DNA from: a virus
Reading direction: 5' to 3' (one strand)
IMG/VR virus record: IMGVR_UViG_3300028146_000019
Span: 1-42,452 of that record
Length of the DNA: 42,452 bases
This document shows, one piece after another, positions 32,539-39,312 of the stretch; position 1 is the first letter of the stretch; each line of letters starts with the position of its first letter. Made by a program: the position numbers and the translations under genes. The notes under the pieces were generated by a model. That model was not told where the DNA came from. It saw nothing but the letters and a program-made list of their open reading frames with translations, and ran no database searches.

Positions 32539-33071
32539 CGATCAGCAAGCAACGCCGCATCACGTGGGGCATCGTGGCCATCATCATCGCCGCGGTGATC
32601 GTCTCGCTGATCATCGGCGACATCATCACCCACCGGCAGCAGTCCGAAACCAACCGCGCGGACACTGCGGTCGCCGCCCTCGCCGATGCCTGCCGCCAGG
32701 TCGAGCGGCTCGGCGGGCACTGCGCCGTCGACCCCTCCTCGCTGAAGGGCGACCGTGGCGACGTCGGCCCACCCGGCCCGATGGGTCCCGCAGGGCCGGC
32801 CGGTCAGGACGGCATGACGATCGTCGGCCCCTCCGGTGCCCCCGGGCCGGCCGGGCCGCAAGGTCCCGCCGGCGCGCAGGGCCCGGCTGGCGCCGCCGGT
32901 CCGGCCGGGGCTCAGGGTCCCGCGGGCCAGGATGGTGCGCCGGGGCCGGCGTGCCCGACCGGGTACCACCAGCAGCCGTTGACGGTCCTCACCGCAAGCG
33001 GGCCGCAGGACGTCGTCGCGTGCGTGCCCGACCCCGCGCCAACGACTCCGCCGGCGGCGAGGAAGCGCTGA
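32535..33071 (+). CDS. Membrane protein with collagen-like repeats
   Basis: This 178-aa protein overlaps the previous stop (ATGA). One membrane helix spans about 10-32 (I-T-W-G-I-V-A-I-I-I-A-A-V-I-V-S-L-I-I-G). Residues about 72-141 are G-x-y triplets, with many G-P-A, G-P-Q and G-A-x steps, which would form a collagen-like triple helix, broken once near M-T-I-V-G-P-S. A Pro-rich tail ends it. Collagen-like segments are usual in fibres; in a membrane protein of the lysis region the role is unclear. Confidence 0.8.
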   Translation: MTISKQRRITWGIVAIIIAAVIVSLIIGDIITHRQQSETNRADTAVAALADACRQVERLGGHCAVDPSSLKGDRGDVGPPGPMGPAGPAGQDGMTIVGPSGAPGPAGPQGPAGAQGPAGAAGPAGAQGPAGQDGAPGPACPTGYHQQPLTVLTASGPQDVVACVPDPAPTTPPAARKR

Positions 33072-33077
33072 CGCCTG

Positions 33078-33344
33078 TCAGCCGAGGTTCAGCCAGTTCC
33101 CTTGCCGGGCCTGGCGGATCCGGGTCAGCAGCGCCCGGGCGTTAGCCTCATCGGCGATGTCGGGCGACGCCCAGAAGCGCGTTGAGTCGAGGCCGCCCTG
33201 CTGTGCCTCGACCCGCCACGTCTCGCGGGTCGGGCCGACCCACTTCTTGAGCCACAGATCGTAGCGGGCCATCCGCCCCCACGACCCGTTCCACCAGTGC
33301 TCGACCGTGACTTCCACTCGAACAACTGTACGGAGGGACACCAT
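33078..33344 (-). CDS. Reverse-strand small conserved-looking protein
   Basis: This 88-aa protein is encoded against the lysis genes. It has a consistent fold-like pattern with many Trp: H-W-W-N-G-S-W-G-R-M-A-R-Y, L-W-L-K-K-W-V-G-P-T-R-E-T-W-R-V-E-A-Q-Q-G-G, then a helix D-E-A-N-A-R-A-L-L-T-R-I-R-Q-A-R. The start is uncertain: ATG 33344 has no ribosome site, and the GTG ten codons in (near 33317) would still keep the conserved-looking part. Its 5' end overlaps the holin gene start on the other strand. Confidence 0.6.
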   Translation of the reverse strand: MVSLRTVVRVEVTVEHWWNGSWGRMARYDLWLKKWVGPTRETWRVEAQQGGLDSTRFWASPDIADEANARALLTRIRQARQGNWLNLG

Positions 33345-33546
33345 GGACCGCTACACCAAGGCGATCGTCGCTGCGCTGATGGCCGGTCTCGGCGCGCTCG
33401 GCACCGCCTTCGCCGACGGGCACGTCACCGCCACCGAGTGGGTCGTCGTCGCGGGCGCAGCCGTGGCCGGTCTGACCGCCGTGTGGGCGGCGCCGGCGAA
33501 CACCGTCCCGGCCAGCCGGCCGGGTGAAGAAGGAGAGCAGAAGTGA
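33343..33546 (+). CDS. Holin (probable)
   Basis: This 67-aa protein begins at ATG 33343 behind CGGAGGG. Two hydrophobic helices (A-I-V-A-A-L-M-A-G-L-G-A-L-G-T-A-F and E-W-V-V-V-A-G-A-A-V-A-G-L-T-A-V-W) flank a short turn (A-D-G-H-V-T-A-T), the pattern of actinophage holins, with a charged tail. It would open the membrane at lysis. Its separation from the endolysin by three genes is not unusual. Confidence 0.8.
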   Translation: MDRYTKAIVAALMAGLGALGTAFADGHVTATEWVVVAGAAVAGLTAVWAAPANTVPASRPGEEGEQK

Positions 33547-33566
33547 ACACCGTCGAAGGAGCGCCA

Positions 33567-33848
33567 ATGCAGAAGCCGAGCCTTGGCCGAATCGTCATCG
33601 CACTGGTCGACCCGGCCATCAACAACGGCACCGACGAGGCGCCGGCCGTCATCACCCACGTCTTCAGCGATACGATCGTCAACGTTCGCGTACTGCTCGA
33701 CGGCGACCAGACCCCCTGGAAGACCTCGATCTCGTTGCACCCGGATCGGGCGGCGGTCGACGCCGCGCGGTCGAAGGTGGCGGAGGACTCCGGGACTCCC
33801 CTGGCCGACGTGCGGATGCACGCCGCGTTCTGGCCGCCGAGGGTCTGA
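33567..33848 (+). CDS. Conserved small phage protein
   Basis: This 93-aa protein is read from ATG 33567 because GAAGGAG lies about 7 nt upstream; the GTG at 33543 is weaker. It has G-R-I-V-I-A-L-V-D-P-A and V-I-T-H-V-F-S-D-T-I-V-N-V-R-V-L-L-D-G-D, a small beta-barrel-like outline, then H-A-A-F-W-P-P-R. I know similar short proteins from late regions of actinophages without a known role. Confidence 0.75.
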   Translation: MQKPSLGRIVIALVDPAINNGTDEAPAVITHVFSDTIVNVRVLLDGDQTPWKTSISLHPDRAAVDAARSKVAEDSGTPLADVRMHAAFWPPRV

Positions 33849-33849
33849 G

Positions 33850-34200
33850 ATGCCGCTGCTGACCCCGACCAACCCCAACGACCCGATGCAGGCCAACCCG
33901 ATCACGGTGTACGTGTCGATCGGCAACACGGACGGCAAGCTGACTCACGCCGAGTGGGCCGAGTACTGGTCCTTCACCAACGAGCTGCTGACCGAGGTGG
34001 GCCTGACCACGGCGACGTTCGGCGTCTGGCACAGCCTCCCGGCGACGCCGTATGTGAACGCCTGCTGGGCGGTCCAGATCCCGGCCCGCCAGGTCGACGC
34101 GGTCCGTCTCGGCCTCGTCGGGGTGGCCCGCAAGTTCCGGCAGGACTCGGTGGCGTGGGCCGTGGCAGAGACCGAGTTCCTGACCACGGAGGAGGCGTGA
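33850..34200 (+). CDS. Conserved late-region protein
   Basis: This 116-aa protein has V-Y-V-S-I-G-N-T-D-G-K-L-T-H-A-E-W-A near 20-37, then G-V-W-H-S-L-P-A-T-P-Y-V-N-A-C-W-A-V-Q-I, and ends in Q-D-S-V-A-W-A-V-A-E-T-E-F-L. This pattern recurs in actinophage and actinobacterial prophage proteins of unknown function. It starts at ATG 33850, one base after the preceding stop. No catalytic motif is visible. Confidence 0.78.
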   Translation: MPLLTPTNPNDPMQANPITVYVSIGNTDGKLTHAEWAEYWSFTNELLTEVGLTTATFGVWHSLPATPYVNACWAVQIPARQVDAVRLGLVGVARKFRQDSVAWAVAETEFLTTEEA

Positions 34201-34202
34201 CG

Positions 34203-35435
34203 ATGTCCCGACCCAGACGCGCGGCCGCCGCCGCTCTGATCGCCCTCGCCGTAGTTCTCGCGGTGGGGGCGCTTTCGTTCGCCGGCCCGTCGGCAACAGC
34301 CGTGGGGGGCCTGTCGCCACTGGAGGTGGCGCAGGTCCAGCGGGCGAACTGTCAGGTCCTGCTTGTCCACGCCACGTCGAGCGCGCAGCGCACCCGGGCG
34401 AACCAGTGCATCGCCGACCAGACGGTCATCATCAACGCGCTGACCGTCTCACCGAGCCCGTCGGGGTCGCCGTCGCCGACTCCTCCCGGCCCCACGGCGA
34501 CCCCGACGCCCAGCAGCACCACCACTCTTCCTAGCCCGACGACGTCTCTTCCTAGCCCGACCCCTACACCGTCACCGACCGGCACCCCGTTAGGAAGTTG
34601 GCCGACCCCGGGTGACACCGCGGCCGGGACCACGGGGTGGCGGCACACCGGGGTCACCCTGACCGTGCACACCGGTCTGTGGCGCATCACCACTCCCGGC
34701 GCGGTCGTGGACTCCGTCGACGCGGTCGACGGCATCGAGGTGCAGGCGAACAACGTGACGATCCGGCGCAGCCGGGTGATGGGCGCCAACACCGGGCCGG
34801 GCGCGGGGATCTGGATCGACCGCGGTGTCGACGGGACCCTCATCGAGGACGTCGAGGTCACCTCCCGCCCGGGCGCGGACCCAGCCGTGGAGGCCTCGCT
34901 GGTCGACCGGGCCATCACCGCCCAGTACACGACCAACACGGTGATGCGGCGGGTCTACGCGCACCGGATGATCCGCGGTCTCGAACCGGGCTGCTCCACC
35001 CTGGTCGAGGACTCGTACGTCGACGACGAGGTCAACCCGGGCGGTGCGCACATGTCCGCGGTCGGCACGGAGACCTGCGCACAGTTCGTCGAGACGGTGC
35101 GGCACAACCACATCGGGTTGAGCCCGAACAGGGACGACTCGGCGGCGCTGCTGATCTACCCGCCGCAGGTCGGCTCGTACGGCACGCAGAACGTGGCGAT
35201 CTCCTGGACGGACAACCTGATCGCCGGCGGCACCTACTGCCTGTGGCTGTCCAGCGATCCGCAGTTCGTCGGCGCGGTCACGGTGATGGGCAACCGGTTC
35301 TCGACGGCGTACTACAGCACCTGCGGCCTGTACGGGCCGGCGTTCACGGACAACCTGCTCCACGAGGGTCAGGTCGCGGTGACGTGGTCGGACAACGCGT
35401 TCGTCGACGGCCGGGTGGTCGACGGCCCGGCGTAG
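34203..35435 (+). CDS. Secreted right-handed beta-helix protein
   Basis: This 410-aa protein starts at ATG 34203, 7 nt after GGAGG. It has a signal peptide (R-P-R-R-A-A-A-A-A-L-I-A-L-A-V-V-L-A-V-G), a mature N-terminal helical part to about 80, and a Pro/Ser/Thr linker at about 82-135. From about 140 on it resembles parallel beta-helix proteins (G-I-E-V-Q-A-N-N-V-T-I-R-R-S-R-V, G-T-L-I-E-D-V-E-V-T, V-A-I-S-W-T-D-N-L-I). Members bind or cut polysaccharides. As the last gene before the terminator it may be a lysogenic conversion factor or a diffusible glycan-binding protein. No catalytic residues are assigned. Confidence 0.8.
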   Translation: MSRPRRAAAAALIALAVVLAVGALSFAGPSATAVGGLSPLEVAQVQRANCQVLLVHATSSAQRTRANQCIADQTVIINALTVSPSPSGSPSPTPPGPTATPTPSSTTTLPSPTTSLPSPTPTPSPTGTPLGSWPTPGDTAAGTTGWRHTGVTLTVHTGLWRITTPGAVVDSVDAVDGIEVQANNVTIRRSRVMGANTGPGAGIWIDRGVDGTLIEDVEVTSRPGADPAVEASLVDRAITAQYTTNTVMRRVYAHRMIRGLEPGCSTLVEDSYVDDEVNPGGAHMSAVGTETCAQFVETVRHNHIGLSPNRDDSAALLIYPPQVGSYGTQNVAISWTDNLIAGGTYCLWLSSDPQFVGAVTVMGNRFSTAYYSTCGLYGPAFTDNLLHEGQVAVTWSDNAFVDGRVVDGPA

Positions 35436-35520
35436 GACCCGCTTCCGGAGGTCGTCCGATCGGACGTATCCCGGCTGACCGAAAGTATGAGCCGACCGAT
35501 CTGACCCCCAAACGCAAAAA

Positions 35521-35559
35521 GAGCCCGGCACCAGTCCCTCTCGGGACGGTGCCGGGCTC
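35521..35559. terminator. Bidirectional intrinsic terminator
   Basis: A 12-bp perfect outer stem (GAGCCCGGCACC with GGTGCCGGGCTC) and a 5-bp inner stem (GTCCC/GGGAC) enclose TCTC. It is followed by CTTTGCTT on the plus strand and preceded by CGCAAAAA, a U-tract for the minus strand. It ends the late operon and the convergent minus-strand gene at 35575. Confidence 0.9.
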
Positions 35560-35574
35560 CTTTGCTTGTCTGTC

Positions 35575-36210
35575 TCACGCCTCCGGGGGTGCCTCCATCA
35601 ACGGCCTCCCGTTCAAACCGGGCTTGCTCGGCCCAGTCACCTGCGGGCCACTGCGGCCCCCCGCCGGGACTGACCTCCGCACCCTGCCCACCGTCGCCGC
35701 CTGCGTCGGCGCGGGGGTTGCGGGCTGAACCCCCACCGGCCCAGGCGACACCGGGACCGGCAGCAGCTTGGCAGCCTCCCGCACCACCTGCTCGCCGACC
35801 GCCTGCGGAGTTTCCATCGACCCGATCTTCGCGCCCAGCTCCACAAGGGACACCGAGGCGACGACGATCAGACCGTCCACAGTGAACGGGATCAGGAAGG
35901 GCGAGGAACCTGTCTCGCCGTACCGGGCCGCGACGGCGGCCATGTGCCAGTAGGAAATCCAACCCGCGATACCCGCGATCGCCGCCGTAGCGAGGATGCG
36001 GACCGCCGCGAGCGAGCGGCGGTGGACGGGGATACGAGAGACCAGCTCGACGGTGAGCAGCAGGGCCAGCGGTGGCCATGCCGAGATCGTCCGGCTGATC
36101 GGGTTCGGGTTCGCATGGAGGATGTTCGCCGCCACCGAGGCGGCGATGCCGAGCGCGAGAACCAGACGCACGGCCCACCGGAGACGCTTGAGCTGACCGA
36201 TGCTGAGCAT
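35575..36210 (-). CDS. DUF2637/SpdB-like membrane protein
   Basis: This 211-aa protein has the DUF2637 pattern of actinobacterial plasmid spread (SpdB-like) proteins: W-P-P-L-A-L-L-L-T-V-E-L-V-S-R near 44-58, I-S-Y-W-H-M near 85-90, and I-P-F-T-V-D-G-L-I-V-V-A-S near 107-119. Four hydrophobic helices are visible, then a Pro/Gly-rich cytosolic tail. ATG 36210 has GAGGAGGG upstream. The family is common on conjugative actinobacterial elements and also occurs in temperate phages. Its role in a phage is unclear. Confidence 0.83.
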   Translation of the reverse strand: MLSIGQLKRLRWAVRLVLALGIAASVAANILHANPNPISRTISAWPPLALLLTVELVSRIPVHRRSLAAVRILATAAIAGIAGWISYWHMAAVAARYGETGSSPFLIPFTVDGLIVVASVSLVELGAKIGSMETPQAVGEQVVREAAKLLPVPVSPGPVGVQPATPAPTQAATVGRVRRSVPAGGRSGPQVTGPSKPGLNGRPLMEAPPEA

Positions 36211-36617
36211 CGTCCCTCCTCGGGAAGAGTCGGTGTGACGACCGATTGGCCGCCCCCGCGGTGGCCAATGGCGTACCCGGGCGCCGGTGTCGGCTGCTCC
36301 TGGGCTGTGTGTCTAAAGTGGACGCCCGGGGCCCGCACCCGGAATGCCGCTGGTTCGTCCTCCGCCCCCTCACGCGTGGCGTACGTCGACGGTGCTCGGC
36401 GGTCGACCCCAGCCGGCGGCGACAGCCGGCGTACCGCGCCGCGATTCGGCGGCTGCTCCCTACGCCCCCTTCGGTGGCGGCCCTATCCGGCTTCGGCGGA
36501 GTCCCTAGCCCTCGTGACGCTGTGGGGCTTGCGTCCCGCGTTGACGTGCGGGCGGTACGGCATTGCTGCGTGCCGGCCCGGGGCTCGAACCCGGGTGCCT
36601 GCCAGTCCGGCGCCCTT
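36211..36617. other. Non-coding stretch with inverted repeats and a T-arm-like hairpin
   Basis: No gene is supported here; a long plus-strand ORF that crosses it looks accidental. An inverted repeat (ATTGGCC ... GGCCAAT) lies near 36244-36268. At 36578-36594 the minus strand reads like a tRNA T-arm: stem CCGGG/CCCGG, loop TTCGAGC. It is enclosed by a further short helix (36572-36576 with 36607-36611). No full cloverleaf can be drawn around it. Confidence 0.4.
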
Positions 36618-36827
36618 TCAGTCGACGTTGAAGTAGCCGAGCACCGTGACCTGGTCGGCGTAGCCGACCGTGGCGCTGCGACCCCACCCGTTGTCGAGGG
36701 TGATCGTGTTGTATCCCTCGTGGACCTTCTGGACCTCGATCCGCTCGCCGGCCGCCGTCTGCACGACGGTGCCGGGCTTGACGATGTTGGCCCAGATGCT
36801 GGTCCCGATCGCAGGGAAGGTGATCAT
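36618..36827 (-). CDS. Small beta-rich protein
   Basis: This 69-aa protein starts at ATG 36827 behind GAGGGAGAC. It is strand-rich: G-T-V-V-Q-T-A-A-G-E-R-I-E-V-Q-K-V, Y-N-T-I-T-L-D-N-G-W-G-R-S-A-T-V, Q-V-T-V-L-G-Y-F. It resembles a small SH3-like barrel, but no family is recognised. It lies alone, with tRNA-like folds on either side on the same strand. Confidence 0.7.
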   Translation of the reverse strand: MITFPAIGTSIWANIVKPGTVVQTAAGERIEVQKVHEGYNTITLDNGWGRSATVGYADQVTVLGYFNVD

Positions 36828-36869
36828 GTCCGTCTCCCTCGGACTGGCCGCCTGGGTGGCGGCGGGAGT

Positions 36870-36957
36870 GGACCTTGCGGGGAGTCGAACCCCGCTCGGC
36901 GAGCGTCTTACCTCCGGGTGTGCCCCGGCTGCGCTCGCCTGCATTGCCCTGCGGTCC
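36870..36957 (-). other. tRNA-like fold (degenerate or unusual phage tRNA)
   Basis: On the minus strand, 5' GGACC (36957-36953) pairs with 3' GGTCC (36874-36870), enclosing about 88 nt. Inside are an 8-bp stem (36932-36939 with 36898-36905) and a T-arm-like hairpin, GCGGGG-TTCGACT-CCCCGC (36895-36877). The acceptor stem is only 5 bp, there is no clear D-arm, and no anticodon loop with U33. I therefore do not call it a working tRNA. Confidence 0.3.
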
Positions 36958-37212
36958 GTGGCCCCCGGGCGACCGTTCGGCAGGTGTGGTCACTGCGTCG
37001 ACTGCCTCGGGGGCGGGCGCCGGTCTGTCCCGGCTGTCTTCGTTGCTGTTCGGTGGATGGGTGTCCGCTGGTTCACGTCTCCCGGGGGCTTTTCCCGAGT
37101 CCGTCGCGGTTTCCCGCCGACTTCCGCTGCCCTTCCGGCCCGGCTCCGGCGTGTCCCTTCGCGGGGACCTTCCTCGGCCTTGGTGTCGGAGCTTCTCCTG
37201 TTGTCTACCTCC

Positions 37213-37241
37213 ATCATACAGCGCTAGCGCTGCACACGCAA
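37213..37241 (-). promoter_or_regulatory. Operator-bearing minus-strand promoter, copy 1
   Basis: Read on the minus strand, -35 TTGCGT (37241-37236) and -10 TATGAT (37218-37213) are 17 nt apart. The perfect 14-bp palindrome CAGCGCTAGCGCTG (37219-37232) fills the spacer and abuts the -10. The 20-nt block at 37211-37230 recurs exactly at 37484-37503. A repressor bound here would block RNA polymerase. Confidence 0.6.
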
Positions 37242-37289
37242 GGCGAGATGCTCCCGATACAGCGCTACGGCTGTCGGGTTGCTGACAGT

Positions 37290-37478
37290 TCAGACGGCAG
37301 GCTTCCGTGGGCGGGCCGACTGCCACGCGTCCACGGTCGAGGCGAGCCACCAAGGCGTCCGGCCGTCGTACTCGCCATCCGGCTTCGGGGCCTGCTCGCG
37401 AGCCACATACGAGCGCCACGTCGACGGCCGGATACCAAGCCGGGCCGCAACCCCGGCGACCGTCAGGCGCTCATCCAT
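37290..37478 (-). CDS. Small helix-turn-helix DNA-binding protein
   Basis: This 62-aa protein has the AlpA/excisionase-like pattern R-L-T-V-A-G-V-A-A-R-L-G-I-R-P-S-T-W-R-S-Y-V-A, then A-P-K-P-D-G and W-W-L-A-S-T-V-D-A-W. I place the start at ATG 37478: it lies 7 nt after the -10 TATGAT (37491-37486), so the message would be leaderless. Upstream in-frame ATGs overlap the -10. It may bind the palindromes in its own promoter and in that at 37213. Confidence 0.75.
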   Translation of the reverse strand: MDERLTVAGVAARLGIRPSTWRSYVAREQAPKPDGEYDGRTPWWLASTVDAWQSARPRKPAV

Positions 37479-37483
37479 GCCGG

Positions 37484-37513
37484 CCATCATACAGCGCTAG
37501 CGCCGTGCGACAA
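37484..37513 (-). promoter_or_regulatory. Operator-bearing leaderless promoter, copy 2
   Basis: On the minus strand, -35 TTGTCG (37513-37508), a 16-nt spacer, and -10 TATGAT (37491-37486) precede ATG 37478. The near-perfect palindrome CAGCGCTAGCGCCG (37492-37505) fills the spacer and abuts the -10, in the same geometry as copy 1. Confidence 0.65.
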
Positions 37514-37566
37514 CCGAACCGAACGGACGACTCCGATCAAGACCCGCGGCTGCCACGCTCGTCGCC

Positions 37567-38121
37567 GTGACCGTGCCGATCGTCCCGGGGCCGCCGCCTC
37601 AGCAACAACCCGCTGTGCAGCCCGTCTGGCCGCTGCCCGCACCACCTGCCCCATCCCCTGCGACGGGCCGGTGGCTGGTCCCGGCGGTGATCGGGGCCGT
37701 CGCCGTGGCCCTCGTCGCGGCAGGCATCGCCTTCGTCGTCTACCGCCTGCCCCGGCCGGCACCGGCGACGCCAACCTCGTTCAGCGCCACGGGCGATCTC
37801 ACGCTCACGCCAACCAACCTGGACGCCGCCCTATCGATCCACATGGGTGCTCCATGCGCCGGACGGGGCGGTTACGACGACATCCGAGCCGGCACCGACG
37901 TGGTCGTCTACGGACCGCAGGACGAGACCGTTGGCCTCGGCCGCCTATCGCCCGGGACGGGGTCGGGGAGCACCGACCATCCGACGTGCGTGTTCACCTT
38001 CACCGTGCCGAACGTCCCCGTCGGCAAGCAGTTCTACTCGATCGAGGTCGCCCACCGCGGCAAGCTCCACTACACAGAGGCCCAGCTGCACGCCGACCTG
38101 CACCTGACGCTGGGCGGCTAG
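37567..38121 (+). CDS. Membrane-anchored extracytoplasmic protein
   Basis: This 184-aa protein has a Pro-rich cytosolic N-terminus (1-35), one membrane helix (W-L-V-P-A-V-I-G-A-V-A-V-A-L-V-A-A-G-I, about 36-59), and an outside beta domain. The latter contains C-A-G-R-G-G-Y-D-D-I-R-A-G-T-D-V-V-V-Y-G and C-V-F-T-F-T-V-P-N-V-P ... F-Y-S-I-E-V-A-H-R-G, with two Cys that could bridge. I know this domain from secreted proteins of actinobacteria. It begins at GTG 37567 without a clear ribosome site. A surface role in the lysogen, such as superinfection exclusion, is possible but unproven. Confidence 0.75.
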   Translation: MTVPIVPGPPPQQQPAVQPVWPLPAPPAPSPATGRWLVPAVIGAVAVALVAAGIAFVVYRLPRPAPATPTSFSATGDLTLTPTNLDAALSIHMGAPCAGRGGYDDIRAGTDVVVYGPQDETVGLGRLSPGTGSGSTDHPTCVFTFTVPNVPVGKQFYSIEVAHRGKLHYTEAQLHADLHLTLGG

Positions 38122-38318
38122 AGCCCGTACCGCTCCCACGTCTCCGCGGCGATCTGGCGGGCGACTGCCCCGGTGACCGTGTCGACCAGGTCGCCACGTA
38201 GCCGCAGGCGCCGGATGCGCTCCACGGCCCGGTCGATGGTGCGCTGGCGGGGGCGGCGGGTGCGGGCCCAGCCCCCGCCGACGCGCGGGGCGGAGCGGAC
38301 CCCGCCGGCATCGCTCAT
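38118..38318 (-). CDS. Small basic protein
   Basis: This 66-aa protein starts at ATG 38318, overlapping the stop of the gene upstream on the same strand (ATGA). It is very basic in the middle (R-R-P-R-Q-R-T-I-D-R-A-V-E-R-I-R-R-L-R-L-R), then has a helix ending A-E-T-W-E-R-Y-G-L. No family is recognised; nucleic-acid binding is possible. The stop overlaps the end of the convergent gene by four bases. Confidence 0.65.
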   Translation of the reverse strand: MSDAGGVRSAPRVGGGWARTRRPRQRTIDRAVERIRRLRLRGDLVDTVTGAVARQIAAETWERYGL

Positions 38319-38620
38319 CGCGCCCACCCCAGGAACCGTCGCCACAGCACGCTGCGCGACACGTCGGGCATGTCCTCGTGCGCCTGCCCCAGGTAGCCGG
38401 ACATCTCCAGCGTCATCGACAGGGTCGACCCGCAGCTGCGCCGGACCACCGACGCCCGCCGCCGGGGACACGGCCATTCCCGCCGGCAGGTCCGGCACCG
38501 CCAGTCGGCGCGGTCCGGGACGTGTTCGGCGCGGGTCACGATCCGCCGCACCCAGGTGTTGGGCATCACCGTGGCCTTGTGGCCAACCGGCAGCTCGAGG
38601 TCGTGGGGGAGCAGGCCCAT
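38315..38620 (-). CDS. Actinobacterial zinc-finger-like protein
   Basis: This 101-aa protein starts at ATG 38620 behind GGAAGGA. Its core D-W-R-C-R-T-C-R-R-E-W-P-C-P-R-R-R-A, near 39-56, has three Cys of a zinc-ribbon-like motif that is common in Micromonosporaceae- and Streptomyces-type accessory proteins. A helical C-terminus follows (L-S-M-T-L-E-M-S-G-Y-L-G-Q-A-H-E-D-M). It forms a two-gene minus-strand unit with 38118-38318. Function is unknown. Confidence 0.75.
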   Translation of the reverse strand: MGLLPHDLELPVGHKATVMPNTWVRRIVTRAEHVPDRADWRCRTCRREWPCPRRRASVVRRSCGSTLSMTLEMSGYLGQAHEDMPDVSRSVLWRRFLGWAR

Positions 38621-38779
38621 CGGGTTGCGTTCCTTCCGTCCGGGCCCCGCAGCCCATCGGCGAGTACGGGGCCCGTCTCGACGACGGCGATTGGTCCGGG
38701 GACGGTGGCGGAGGATCGCGACCGTCCCCGGGGGGTGCCGTTCCGGTGTCTACCCGGGAACAGCGTTCGTGAGCGTACC

Positions 38780-38834
38780 CACCTAGCCACCTAGGTGTCT
38801 AGGTACCATCGACGGTGAGTTGGCCACCTAGGTG
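38780..38834. promoter_or_regulatory. CACCTAGGTG operator cluster before the GntR gene
   Basis: The perfect palindrome CACCTAGGTG occurs at 38788-38797 and 38825-38834. Two half-sites, CACCTAG (38780-38786) and CTAGGTACC (38799-38807), flank the first. The two full sites are 37 bp apart, and the second ends 15 nt before the start of the GntR gene. This fits autoregulation by that protein, with the promoter between or over the sites. Confidence 0.7.
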
Positions 38835-38849
38835 CTTGAGGGAGGGGAC

Positions 38850-39110
38850 ATGCCTGTGATCGACTTACCGGGTCTACCCGGGAGTGCAGTCACCATGTCG
38901 TACCTCGCCATTGCCGAGGATCTTGAACGTCGCATCACCTCGGGCGAGTACCCGCCCGGCTCGCGGTTGCCCACGTATCAGCAGCTTGCCGAGCGGTACG
39001 AGGTCGGCGTGACCACCGTCCAGGCAGCGCTGCGCGTGCTGCGGGTCAAGGGGTTGACGACGTCGCAGCCCGGTGTGGGGATCTTCGTCGCGGCTCCGCC
39101 ATTGACCTGA
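38850..39110 (+). CDS. GntR-family transcriptional regulator (DNA-binding domain only)
   Basis: This 86-aa protein is a GntR winged-helix domain: Y-L-A-I-A-E-D-L-E-R-R-I-T-S-G-E-Y-P-P-G-S-R-L-P-T near 18-42, Q-Q-L-A-E-R-Y-E-V-G-V-T-T-V-Q-A-A-L-R-V-L near 44-64, then a G-V-G-I-F-V wing. The effector-binding domain of full-length regulators is missing. I start at ATG 38850 behind GGGAGGGG, since the GTG at 38832 lies in the operator. It probably binds the CACCTAGGTG sites. Confidence 0.88.
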   Translation: MPVIDLPGLPGSAVTMSYLAIAEDLERRITSGEYPPGSRLPTYQQLAERYEVGVTTVQAALRVLRVKGLTTSQPGVGIFVAAPPLT

Positions 39111-39312
39111 CCCGGACCGTTACGTCGACTCGCGGACCAGGGTCATCTCGATCCGGATGGCCGATGGGTAACGGACCGATGGTCCTATGTGCATGTGGGC
39201 CTTGCAGGTTGCAGTTGCAGCCGTGTCGGGTGATGTGATCTCTCCGTAGTCAAGCGTTGACTCGGCGTCTTCGGGCCACAACGGCGTGGCCCCGATGACG
39301 GGAGGCAACACG

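Larger units (their letters stand above)
36828..37289. other. Long leader region without a convincing gene
   Basis: Between the 69-aa gene and the HTH gene lie about 460 nt. The only minus-strand ORF, 36990-37217, is a low-complexity Arg/Pro/Thr/Gly chain; its start falls inside the promoter at 37213-37241, so I do not call it. The stretch carries that promoter, a degenerate copy of its palindrome at 37260-37273, and the tRNA-like fold at 36870-36957. A transcript from 37205 would give the 69-aa gene a leader of nearly 380 nt. Confidence 0.4.

Noticed and set aside
36990-37217. A 75-aa minus-strand ORF
   Set aside because: Its start codon overlaps the -10 box of the promoter at 37213-37241, so a transcript from there would miss it. 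The composition is Arg/Pro/Thr-rich without hydrophobic core.
36246-38201. A 651-aa plus-strand ORF
   Set aside because: It runs antisense across the 69-aa and HTH genes and shares the region with the 37567-38121 gene in another frame. Its sequence is Arg/Pro/Gly-rich low complexity with no domain, typical of a chance ORF in GC-rich DNA.
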